This document shows, one piece after another, positions 1 through 9,185 of a stretch of DNA of 64,000 nucleotides. The stretch comes from Paramoeba atlantica. Taxonomy: Eukaryota > Discosea. Where the stretch lies: positions 682,001-746,000 of the forward strand of contig CDRNVI010000012.1 in assembly GCA_977017575.1 (NCBI GenBank), given 5' to 3'. The notes below the pieces were generated by a model that saw only the letters and a list, made by a program, of their open reading frames with translations, did not search any database and had not been told where the DNA came from. The position numbers and the translations under genes are program-made. Position 1 is the first letter of the stretch, and each line of letters opens with the position of its first letter.

Positions 1-470
1 ACCTTTGTTTTTTTGAAGACCTTTGTTTTTTTGAAGACCTTTGTTTTTTTGAAGACCTTTGTTTTTTTGAAGACCTTTGTTTTTTTGAAGACCTTTGTTT
101 TTTTGAAGACCTTTGTTTTTTTGAAGACCTTTGTTTTTTTTTTGAAGACCTTTGTTTTTTTGAAGACCTTTGTTTTTTTGAAGACCTTTGTTTTTTTGAA
201 GACCTTTGTTTTTTTGAAGACCTTTGTTTTTTTGAAGACCTTTGTTTTTTTGATGACCTTTGTTTTTTTGAAGACCTTTGTTTTTTTGAAGACCTTTGTT
301 TTTTTGAAGACCTTTGTTTTTTTGAAGACCTTTGTTTTTTTGAAGACCTTTGTTTTTTTGAAGACCTTTGTTTTTTTGAAGACCTTTGTTTTTTTGAAGA
401 CCTTTGTTTTTTTGAAGACCTTTGTTTTTTTGAAGACCTTTGTTTTCTTGAAGACCTTTGTTTTTTTGAA
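1..470 (+). repeat. 18-bp minisatellite array, about 26 copies
   Basis: Near-perfect tandem copies of ACCTTTGTTTTTTTGAAG, running in from the left edge. One unit has three extra T and a few have single changes. Because 18 is a multiple of three the array is open in several frames, but the KTFVFL-type peptide has no sign of being a protein. Each unit is a pyrimidine tract ending in AG, the form of a trans-splice acceptor. It lies directly upstream of ING1 on the sense strand. Confidence 0.95.
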
Positions 471-484
471 TATTCTTCAAAATT

Positions 485-1087
485 ATGGCGAAGGCGTCCG
501 GGCCTTGCGAGAAGAGTATAGTGAATCTTCTAGTACGGTCCACGTTAGGTCGGGGTGTCCTTTTTGAACCAACTTTAGATTTTGATGGACATGCTAAACT
601 TCGCCTGCGTACTGTGATGAGAATATGTAAAATTTTTCGTCCTGGCGACTGCATCGCGCTGTGCTGGCGATATGCGGGGGCTGCGGAGTATCGGATTTGG
701 AGGGGGGCTGTCACACAGAGAGGTTATGGGTCTCTCTTTCAGCTAGGTCGCTGGCGGGTGAAATACTACCGGCGATCGGAAACGCTTCCTTTCCCGCCGT
801 ATGACCCACGTATAGTGCTGTGTGGGGTGCGAATTCGGAAACCTCGACGTTCGAATACCCGAAAGAAAGTACGTAAAAATAGGGCACTGTGTGGCAAGCA
901 TGCTCTTCGCGACAACGACCCTGAAGGGTCTGCTGTGAGGAAGTATTTATCTATAGGAACTCTTAACACGACTTCGTTGAAACTTAAGGGCGACGACGTT
1001 TTCAGACTGAAAGCATCCTCCCGATTACATGAAACATTGCGATATATGGCTCAGAAAGATTTGAATGTTCTGGCTTTACAGGAAAGA
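485..1087 (+). CDS. ING1 N-terminal region and start of APE endonuclease
   Basis: About 201 codons from ATG at 485. The first 130 residues match no family I recognise. A strongly basic stretch (KPRRSNTRKKVRKNR) follows, which could bind RNA. From about residue 155 the endonuclease begins: YLSIGTLNTTSL resembles the first beta strand, and LNVLALQE carries the glutamate that binds the metal in this family. The frame continues at 1529 after the solo YR repeat. The start is the first ATG after the 18-bp array. Confidence 0.7.
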
Positions 1088-1528
1088 ATTGCTCTCCGGG
1101 AAAGAAACATTAATTTCACAAGTACATACTACTCGAGTCCTAATATTAATCTGCTATTGAAATATCTCAAAATATTTTAACATACATGTATTTCTCATTA
1201 TCTTTTAAACCTACTATCCATCTGTATGCTGAATTTCCAATATGATGCATCTTTCATTATTTGTACGCAAAATAATCAAATATTTTATACCTATCCTTTT
1301 CACCTCCCAGAGAGATATACATCCCTCCCTATCGCGAACGGGTGTCCACGCGGGGACCACCATACAAAAAGTTTTGTATGGAGAAAAAACACTTCTTCAA
1401 ATAAAGGCGATAATCGTATGGACTAAACTGCAAATTCAATCATTCTAAATACAAGCGTACAATGCCCGCCGGCCATTTATCGGCGTATAAATCCCTTCGA
1501 ACAATTCTATTCGTAAACTTCTACAAGA
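1088..1528 (-). repeat. Solo split-repeat of a YR retrotransposon (YR3-like)
   Basis: A 441-bp insert inside the ING1 endonuclease. It opens ATTGCTCTCCGGGAAAGAAA, like the YR3 repeat, contains CGAACGGGTGTCCACGCGGG, which YR3 shares, and ends in CGTAAACTTCTAC, matching the YR3 terminus. No internal coding region remains. It is a diverged relic, probably left by recombination between repeats. The flanks rejoin without an obvious target duplication. Confidence 0.75.
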
Positions 1529-4390
1529 TTCTCTTTTACTTCTAGCGGTGGGTCTGACATTTTGCGCAGGCAACTACGGTACGGAGATAAACACTTTTTC
1601 ATCTACCTTTTGTCGGCGGTGAATGGGTACAACGGTATGGGGTTTATCTCTCAGCATCCGTTTTTGAAGGTTTGGAAGGTGAGTGACAGGATCATGGGGG
1701 CCGAGTTTACTATAGAAGGGGGGTCGGCCTTTATCATGAATGTATATGGGCCGACGCGCGATTCTTCACAAGATGCAATGGAAGAGTTTGACATTTCTCT
1801 CACCACTGCGTTTCATGACGCAGTTGGTAAATATTCACGACGGCCAGCTCTTCTCCTTGGAGATTTGAATGCACCGCTCACTTTTAAAAATAAGACAGAA
1901 GAGGACGCGCTATCAATGGAAAGATTAGAAGGCCTTTTAGAAGGCATAAATTGTAAATCGGGGCACATCTTATGCCCAAGCCGCCGTAAATATACATGTA
2001 TACTGCCGAACGATGCTAAGCGACAGCTCGATCACATTGCAGTGTGTTCGCGCTTTGCGTCTGCCCTACATAAACATCAAGTTTTTGGCGCACCAACACC
2101 AACTGTACACTTTCTGGTGAGAGCCGAGATCAAGATCAAATGGAAAGTTTCCACAAATACCCACAGAAATAAGATTCCCTGGCTTCAACTTTCTAACCCA
2201 GAACATAGTGAAAAATTTAACAAACGAATCTGCGATTATGTCAAAGGCGAACTGCACAACAAGGATTTCCCTTCCTGGGATCTTCTTGCCTCTTGCCTTC
2301 GATCGTCTGGCAGGGAAATTCCGAAACCACAAAACAAAATATCTCTTGAAATCGATTCGCCAATGGAAACGCTCGAAGGAACCGAAACTGGTTATTTGCG
2401 CAGAATCTTTGAGCTAAGCAGAAAACACAAGGACTTCAATGAATTGGTTTTACAAACACAGGTGCCAATAGAGGAAGCAATAGCCAAATCATGTGATGTC
2501 CTGGAAACTAAACTAAAGAAGAATCATGCCAGCCTATGGAGAGCTCTGAAAGAAATATGTGGAGTTCATCGCGCCGATTTTAAGATTTCAGGGACCTGTA
2601 ATAAACAAAAGCTGGCGGAAATCAAATCATTCTTCGAAGCCTTTGCGGGAGACGCCGGGGGGGACACGAATATAAAATTTCCTGAGGCCAAACCATCCCC
2701 TAACACGATTAACGACTCCACTTTTACGGAAGATGAGCTTCAAATTGGCATCTCACACTTTGGTAGAGGAAAATCGCCAGGAAAAGACGAAATCCCAATG
2801 GAAGCCTTGAAATGTATAGCTGGTAACGAGTTACTTCGAGATTGGCTGCTATGTGTCATAAACAGAGTTCACGATACCGGGATGGCTCCGGATGTTTGGG
2901 GTGATGTCTTACAAGTTCCTATACCAAAGAAGGGTGATTTGAGTCTTCTTAAGAACTGGCGACCTATTTGCTTAGTGAATTGCATCGTCAAACTAATGAA
3001 CAGTTTAATCTTGCAACGAATGAGACCTTATGTGGAGCCCGTGCTTCGCGAGAATCAATATGGGTTTCGACCAGATCGCTCAACAACTCAAGCCCAGGCG
3101 ATTCTCAACGAAGCAAGAGTTAAAGCTTTGCGGGAAAATGGGCTCAACATTGGTTTCGTGGATTTTGCAAAGGCTTTTCCATCTGTTTCGTTTGATGCTA
3201 TCAGGGCATCTCTGGTAGCATTTCACATTGGCCCCAAGTTAGTAGAAATGATTATGTCGGTCTATCGCAATATGAGAGGCGTCGTTCGTACACCGTATGG
3301 GCTAACGGAAGCTTTCCCCATCACGACAGGAATTCTACAGGGCGACGTTCTCGCACCGTACCTCTTTGTTATGGTCCTGGATCGAATATTATTTAAGGCA
3401 ATAGATTCAAAACCCCACGGCATCTTATTATCATCCAAGGGTACGAGGAGCAGAGGGTTACGGGAAACGCGGCTCACTGATCTGAATTATGCTGACGATT
3501 TGCTCCTATTTGGGAGCGACAAGGAAGACTTGCAAAGCATGATGGAAGATACAGCAGAGCAAGCCCTTGCTGCGAATTTAAATATTGCTGTGGGGCCCAC
3601 CAAAACCGCCTGGATGAGCATAGGAAAAAATAACAACATCGAAGAAATAATATCCGATACATTGGGAAAGGTTCCACACGTCGAGAGTTACCGTTACCTA
3701 GGGCACCTTTTTCATGAACAGGACCCCAAGGCGTGCATTAGGGACAGGGTGCGGCTTACCTGGGCAAGCTTCTCAAATTTTCAAGGAATATGGATATCAC
3801 CACTATCTGTGAAAACTAAACTTCGCCTTTTCGATACACTGGTTTACCCCGTTCTGAACTATAACTCAGGTACTCTTGTATTGACGGATAAAACGTTAAA
3901 TTGGGTAGACATTCAGGTAAACAAAATGCGTCGCATCATATGTCGTTGCCCAAAATTGGACCACCGTGGGAAAAGTATACCTCTTACAGCCCTTTACGTT
4001 GACACACCGTTATTCTCCACACTACATAAGGTAAACCGGGCACGACTTCTAGGGCACCTGATAAGACATTCGGAGATATATTCCGAGCTTGTGCAGTGGA
4101 ACGTTAAAGAAAAAAGCAGGATTCATTCTCCTTCTGAAGCCTGCATGGGCGATATGGGGATCATGATTGAACAAGCATTGGTCTATGCAGGGGATCGAAA
4201 ATATTGGCAGACCCAAGTTGAGAATCTGCAAGCTAGCCTTGGGCGCAAGAAAACATACGTGAGCTATCGGGGAAAAGGTTGGCATAAGGTTACCTCAACA
4301 GCACTTCGGGATACCAATTTATCGGATCTTCAGTATGCGGAGGAAGGCACCACGCCATTTATAATCGAAATCCACGCCGAGGGGGCTCCA
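1529..4390 (+). CDS. ING1 endonuclease (rest) and reverse transcriptase
   Basis: About 954 codons. The endonuclease completes first: NVYGPT (catalytic Tyr), GDLNAP (the GDxN box) and QLDHIAV (the DH box near the end). A linker follows. The RT runs from about 2720 to 3700 and shows GKDEIPMEAL, VPIPKKGDL..NWRPI, QYGFRPDRSTTQA, the first catalytic Asp in VDFAKAFPS, GILQGDVLAPYLF and the YADD box in LNYADDLLLFG. A thumb region with YRYLG and a C-terminal domain follow. It would nick DNA and prime reverse transcription from the nick. The frame is open throughout and runs on towards the RNase H after the next solo repeat. Confidence 0.85.
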
Positions 4391-4803
4391 TGAAACTTAT
4401 AAGTAACAAACAAATATAAGTAAATACATATGACTAATATAATCACACTTCCAAATCGTCCCAAAATCAAAGAACACATAATACGATATATAGATAGAAT
4501 TCACATGCACAAACATAGTTCAAAAGAAAGCCTGCATAGAACCAATAATAATGTGTCACGTTGTTAACGGGGTTCCCCCCCACCGGAACCCTCGGCCAAA
4601 TGGCTGGGGGCTTGGTGGGTGGGCACAAAAACTTAAAGTGAAGTAAAATAACAACCTAACAAGGATATATAAGATAATAGTAAATACCCATCCCATGTAA
4701 AATTCTGAATACAAATCATAATTCGAAGAAACTATGTGCCCCGAAGGGCCAGCAGGCAAATATATAACAGCCCCTCGGCTAAATTTCAAAACGTGGACTA
4801 TTA
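4391..4803 (-). repeat. Solo split-repeat of a YR retrotransposon (YR1-like)
   Basis: A 413-bp non-coding insert between the RT and RNase H of ING1. Its right end, read on the minus strand, follows the start of the YR1 A repeat, including the motif GGCCCTTCGGGGCACATA. It also has the G-rich linker (GGGGCTTGGTGGGTGGGCAC) found in the solo YR3-type repeat. It is a relic with no coding part left, and there is no obvious target duplication. Confidence 0.75.
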
Positions 4804-5430
4804 GACGAAGGTGCTTTACATATTTATTCTGATGCATCGGTGAGTTCTGGGTTTATTGGGAAAATGGGGCTGGGAATGGTTGAAGTACAATGTGGGAAGG
4901 AAGTGTCAAGCTTTGCCATTTGCAAGGAAACTTTAGGCTGCGGCTCGCCGGAGAGGGCGGAACTATATGCGGCACTAACAGCCATACAAAGGGCACCACA
5001 AGATAGGGAAAGAATCATACTGCATACGGATTCCTGAGTAGTTTGGCATTTTTCAAATGTGATTAGAAAAAAGTATTATTTGATTGGTTTTGAAGGCCTT
5101 CCAAATAGCGATATATATTTGGATCTGGAACACGCTTTTCGAGGCTTAGAAGCGCGTAGTGTGCAGCTTTTTGTTTTTAAGGTGAAAGGTCACTGCGGAA
5201 ATATTTACAACGAGAAGTGCGATTTAATAGCCAAAGCAGCTCTTTCGCGCAACTCTTCGAAGAAAAAGCGCAAAACCTCCGCCGCGACAAGCGAAGGCCA
5301 AAATCCTGATCTCCTTTCCGAGCCTGGCATGCCAGAGGTAGCAAGGATCTCTAACACCAGTGCCAATTGTCGCCGCGGTAGTCTACGGGACGGGAATCAA
5401 ACAGCCCAAGCAAAGCGTCGCCCCCGCTAG
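4804..5430 (+). pseudogene. ING1 RNase H domain and C-terminus, one in-frame stop
   Basis: The reading frame continues as RNase H: IYSDAS carries the first acidic residue, PERAELYAALTAIQ the second and ILHTDS the third. VKGHCGNIYNEKCDLIAKAAL then supplies the H..N..D motif. A TGA at 5035-5037 directly after HTDS interrupts an otherwise open frame and could be a change from a Trp codon. The last 50 residues are Lys/Arg/Ser-rich. The domain would remove template RNA during element replication. Confidence 0.75.
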
Positions 5431-5622
5431 AAACCACGAAATGCGGCCACCTACCAGGGCAAGCGATCACTGAGCTGTATGCAGTGGGGAAGGTATTGGG
5501 GGGAAATTTCCACTTGAAAAATAAGTTGCTCGAAAGTAATATGAGGAAATTTAAGAATGAATATAGATAAATACTTAACTAACTCTATGGAGTTAGTGTA
5601 GAGTGAGTGAGTGAGTGAGTGT
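5431..5622 (+). other. ING1 3' UTR and (GTGA)n tail
   Basis: Non-coding sequence after the ING1 stop. It ends in a short GAGTGAGTGAGTGAGTGAGT tract rather than poly(A). CRE1 coding sequence begins immediately afterwards. Confidence 0.6.
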
Positions 5623-5910
5623 GACGCAGTTCAACTTTCGAAAGCATTTACCCGGCTCCAAGCCCTGTTGAAAGACTTTAGCCTCGTAGTATCAACGCAC
5701 AAATGCTTGTGGTTTGGAGGGATGGGAAAAGTACCTATGCCTCAAGAGTTATGCGATGCAGAGGTAAGAAATGCGGAACACACATTGAAGACTTTAGGCG
5801 CATTCATTGGGGAGGACTCTAAGATCAGTGAGCAACTTCTTACTTCTCTCCAGAAACACAACGACATTTTCCGTCGTCTGAAACTCATGGGGTTAAACAA
5901 TACTTCTGCG
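5623..5910 (+). pseudogene. CRE1 fragment: RT palm/thumb part of a CRE-like LINE
   Basis: About 96 codons that align to the segment just after the RT YxDD box in the CRE-like copies here: SKAFTRLQALL, the KCLWFGG motif, TLKTLGAFIGEDS and FRRLKLMGLNN. The fragment stops at AATACTTCTGCGAAT, where the pile of retroposon 3' ends (5911-7613) is inserted. The same frame resumes at 7614. Everything upstream is absent from the window. Confidence 0.85.
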
Positions 5911-6356
5911 AATTTTTTTTTTCTTTTTTTTTTTAAATTTTCTTTTTTTGCAATTAATAAGGGGGGGAGAAGTATGAATCGCGGCATTGCCTCTATATTT
6001 TGACCCAGTAGACGAACCAAGTAGGTCCATTGGGGGGGGGGGTATACGAGTTGAAAACAAACAATCAAATTAGCAATTCTTTTTCTGTCCACAGATGTAC
6101 CTTTTTTCTCAGCCCAAAACTAGCAATTTAGTCTCCCCTAAGTATATACTACAAACAAGAAAAACAGTAAAAATTAAAACAAGCAATCCATGCCCAATCC
6201 ATTCGCGCGTTCCGGACCGGATCTTTCGACCTCTCCACGGCCTGACTTGTGAACCCTTCCCTTGTTATATGGGAGGGCGCAGGCGCGGGCCTGTGTCGAC
6301 AGCGACACGGTCGCGAAACAGGATGCTGGCCGACGGGGAGGAGATTCACTTCCTCT
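5911..6356 (-). mobile_element. 5'-truncated 3' end of RLE1-type LINE (subfamily A)
   Basis: Poly(T) on the left (the poly(A) tail of the minus strand), then the RLE1 3' UTR: TTGCAATTAATAAGG, CGATTCATACTTC-type sequence read in reverse, and CGCGCGTTCCGGACCGG. It is nearly identical to the 3' UTR of the complete element at 57896-58330. No coding sequence is included. It is the most downstream member of a head-to-tail pile. Confidence 0.85.
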
Positions 6357-6740
6357 TTTTTTTTTTTTTTTTTTGCTTAGTACTTTTTTTTTTTTTTTTT
6401 GACTTTATATATGTATGTACGGTATGACTTTCTCACTTACTTTCCTACTTGCTCAACTTCTTTCCCTAACTTCCCCCCATTTTGAAAACGAGCAAAATAT
6501 AAAACTAGTAAATGCATGCTTTCCCATCTTACCCACTTCCCCTTACGAATCTTTCCAGCTTTCCAGGGAGGGTAAGGTCTCCCTCTGCTAGGAGGGGCAG
6601 ACTTTCCCCTAACCATTCGCGCGTTCCGGACCGGGTCTTTCGACCTCTCCCAGCTTGCCTTGTTAACCCTTCTCTTGTTGTACGAGAGAGCGCAAGCAAT
6701 GGGCCTGTGCCGACAATTTTTTTTTTTTTTTTTTTTTTAA
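6357..6740 (-). mobile_element. 5'-truncated 3' end of RLE1-type LINE (subfamily B)
   Basis: Two poly(T) runs at about 6357-6400, then a 3' UTR that shares CATTCGCGCGTTCCGGACCG with subfamily A but has a different distal half (GGTAAGGTCTCCCTC and a pyrimidine-rich stretch). The same variant occurs at 57580-57720. It abuts the tail of SLR1 at another T-run. Confidence 0.75.
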
Positions 6741-7613
6741 ACAAAAAGGGGGTATTAAGCAATTTTTTTTTTTTTTATTCTGTAATACGATCTATAACTT
6801 TTCTCTCTCCGTATCCCCCTAACGGGGATTCTGACTTTCTTCACTCACTTTTCAAATCGCGAGGAATTGGGTGGCCCGAATGTCGCTGCTGGTTGTCATC
6901 CGTTGAAGTCGTGGCGCAGAAAACCTCACGAGCGAATTCACAAATGGTCCGAGCAGAAAGAAATTTTAGAGGCTCAAGAACTATCTGCAAATCCACTGCC
7001 GAGAGATGCGGTCCGGTACATCGAGAATACACCGATTTTCGTTTCCTGAGCAGAAAAGGATTTTTGGCGCTCGAAAGAAACGCAAACATGATGTTAACCC
7101 AACGTCCCATACGCAAACTCTGCGCAGCAGCTTTACGAATTGTACCTGTCGTCACGCACGTCGACTTGTCCCTCGGCACTTCGACATCCGTTGAAATCAT
7201 AGCGCAAAGAACCCCGCAAAGAATGATTTGGCACATGGTCCGAGCAGAAAGAGATTTTAAAGGCTCAAGAACTATTTGCGACACATCCGTTGCCGAGATA
7301 TGCGAACCTGCCCACCGAGAATACACCAACGCATTCTGTTTCCTGAGCAGAAAAGGACTTTTGGCGCTCGAAAAAAACATAAACTTGATGTCATTCCAAT
7401 GACCGATCCACACAAATTGTGCAACAACTCCATGGATTTCGTCGAACAATTCCCACGTTGACGTGTCCGAAGGCACTCTACTTCCTCGAAATCCTCCACG
7501 CACTCCGATCGTCGCTTGCGGCGCCCCAGCGCCCAGGTACATAAAAGTGAAGGTTGTCAGAATAAGAAAAAGAAAATCAACAAGGTACAGAAACTGTATC
7601 TTTATCGTTAAAG
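6741..7613 (-). mobile_element. SLR1: SL-headed short retroposon with dimeric body
   Basis: On the minus strand this unit begins with the SL exon (7613-7578), has a body made of two diverged tandem copies of about 290 bp (7190-7485 and 6897-7189), and ends in A-rich tracts at about 6777-6762 and 6740-6720. Both body copies contain GGTCCGAGCAGAAAGA and TTTCCTGAGCAGAAAAGGA on the plus strand. It sits in CRE1 with a short AATT overlap at the junctions. Long frames are open on both strands, but differences between the two copies fall on all three codon positions, so I read it as non-coding. It was presumably mobilised by a LINE. Confidence 0.65.
7578..7613 (-). repeat. Spliced-leader exon copy (5' end of SLR1)
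   Basis: The reverse complement of the leader, ending CAGTTTCTGTACCTTGTTG and starting CTTTAACGATAAAG. It is followed by ATTTTCTTTTTCTT rather than a GT donor, so it is a copy of mature, spliced leader and not an SL RNA gene. Confidence 0.85.
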
Positions 7614-8819
7614 AAATTGTTGTCAAAATGCGTTAACGTCCGACAAAGATATCAAATGCGGGTGCACCATCCCGATGCTTCGGAGGCATTGACAGAACGT
7701 TTTGATAAAGAGGTGGAAGACGTTCTACAATCCTGGTTCGGATCACTCACAAAGGAGCAAATAACGCAAATCAGGCTACCGGTGAAGAAAGGCGGGTTAG
7801 GTTTAACAGCGTGCCTTCCAACGAGACATGCCGCTTTTGAATCTTCATGGTTTTCGGTTTTTGAGCGCCCAAAAAATCTTTCAGCTCGGACTGAACAACG
7901 TGAAGTAAACGCAAGCGACAGCGCCCACAGCGACAAGGACAAAAACGTGCCATTCGACGAACACACAGTAGCGGCAAAACTACATACGCAGGCGTGGGAA
8001 TCTTTAACATCATCGACAGCGAATAGTGCCTCCATCCTGAAAGCGGTAAGTTACACGGGTAATGCAGAATGGGTTATGTCCAATGCAAAATTTGTGCCCT
8101 CGCATTTGTTCTCGCTTGCAATGATGCCGAGATTGGGTATTGCTCATCCGAGTCTACCTAAGCAATTGCTCTGCCCTGGTTGCAAAATGCTACTAGAATC
8201 GCAAACAATTTTAACACACATCCCCGGGTGTTCGAAGTGCCCAGGCTTAAACGCAACTACAAAACATAATTCGCTAGTCAATTTTCTTTACGAGCTCTGT
8301 TTGAAGGCAGGCATTCCATGCGAAAAAGAACCGCGTAATTTCTCGACATATGCGTGCACGCAGTGTAACCAGAAAGTGGACTCCGATTACCGGCGGACGC
8401 ATGAAAAGGTATGCGGTGGTCGTTCTTTTCGAAGATCAGGACCTGACCTTGTCGTTTTTTGGAATACAGGGGAAATTTTTTATGATTTCACCGTAATTCA
8501 TGAATTAGCGCCATCGAACCTAGGTACAAACTGTGCAAAGCTGTTTCGTGATGCCATCAAACGAAGGCATGACACTTACGTCCGACCCGGCACAATTCCT
8601 GAGGACATGTTCAGATGCATTCCAATGCTGTCAGGGGGGGCGCTTCACCACAACACGAAGTCCCTTCTGAGTGCTCTAGCAGATGCGTGCTGTCTCCCCC
8701 GGAAGCAAGTACACCTCGAATTTCAGCTCCACCTGCAAGAGTTAAATGGGGCCGTTGTGCATTCACAGCTGAGGTCTTTTCTGGAGAAGGATAAGGGTGC
8801 CGCAGAGTTGGGAATTTAG
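7614..8819 (+). pseudogene. CRE1 C-terminal half: zinc fingers and restriction-like endonuclease
   Basis: Resumes CRE1 at LLSKCVNVRQRYQMRVH and runs open to a TAA-type stop at 8817-8819. In order: a conserved helical region (VKKGGLGLT, FERPKNLSAR), a CPGC..H..GCSKCPGLNATTKHN zinc cluster, a second cluster CTQCNQKV..H..C, then the endonuclease core with SGPDLVVFW and FYDFTVIHELAP (the P-D and D of the PD-(D/E)xK fold) and RRHDTYV. The tail CIPMLSGGALHHNT..LADAC and LHLQELNG is shared by all CRE-like copies here. This fold nicks target DNA in the CRE/R2 LINE group. Confidence 0.85.
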
Positions 8820-8969
8820 AGTTGGAGATCCATGGTCAAAAGAGAATCCGAACTTCTAATCGATATTAGAAGCTAAGTCAGACTGCATAATTTACAAAAA
8901 GGAAAACATATGATCTACTCAGTGGGTATTAAACATATTATTATAAGAGTTTTCCAAGCGCAAGAAAAT
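8820..8969 (+). other. CRE1 3' UTR
   Basis: AT-rich non-coding sequence after the CRE1 stop, ending where an 18-bp array starts. No clear poly(A) tail is seen, only short A-runs. Confidence 0.5.
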
Positions 8970-9090
8970 ACTTAACAAAAGAAAGGGTCTTAACAAAAGA
9001 AAGGGTCTTAACAAAAGAAAGGGTCTTAACAAAAGAAAGGGTCTTAACAAAAGAAAGGGTCTTAACAAAAGAAAGGGTCTTAACAAAAGA
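8970..9090 (+). repeat. 18-bp minisatellite array, about 7 copies, reverse orientation
   Basis: Tandem copies of CTTAACAAAAGAAAGGGT, the reverse complement of ACCCTTTCTTTTGTTAAG. That unit matches the left-edge unit at 13 of 18 positions. It lies between the CRE1 3' end and the leader that opens CRE2. Confidence 0.95.
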
Positions 9091-9127
9091 CTTTCATGCA
9101 AGCAATGCCAGCCACACGCAAGAAGAC

Positions 9128-9163
9128 CTTTAACGATAAAGATACAGTTTCTGTACCTTGTTG
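9128..9163 (+). repeat. Spliced-leader exon copy (5' end of CRE2)
   Basis: Leader from CTTTAACGATAAAG to CAGTTTCTGTACCTTGTTG, followed directly by TTTTTTTTATCTCCTTACC and the CRE2 ATG at 9186. No GT donor follows, so this is mature leader carried by a retrotransposed mRNA. Confidence 0.85.
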
Positions 9164-9185
9164 TTTTTTTTATCTCCTTACCTTT

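Larger units (their letters stand above)
485..5622 (+). mobile_element. ING1: ingi-like LINE (APE endonuclease, RT, RNase H)
   Basis: Non-LTR retrotransposon with an apurinic-type endonuclease, reverse transcriptase and RNase H in that order, the layout of the ingi/I group. Coding is split into 485-1087, 1529-4390 and 4804-5430 by two solo YR repeats. Across both insertions the LINE codons continue in phase when the inserted repeat is discounted. The 3' end is a short (GTGA)n tail at about 5600-5622, directly followed by CRE1 sequence, so ING1 probably inserted into CRE1, whose 5' half would lie left of the window. The 18-bp array at 1-470 sits where a 5' UTR would be. Confidence 0.85.

Noticed and set aside
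13-567. Hexapeptide-repeat proteins encoded by the 18-bp arrays
   Set aside because: All frames are open only because the unit is a multiple of three and lacks stops; no conserved start or non-repeat domain.
6841-7541. A 230-residue two-repeat protein in SLR1 (either strand)
   Set aside because: Differences between the two units, compared by eye, fall on all three codon positions, and both strands are open.
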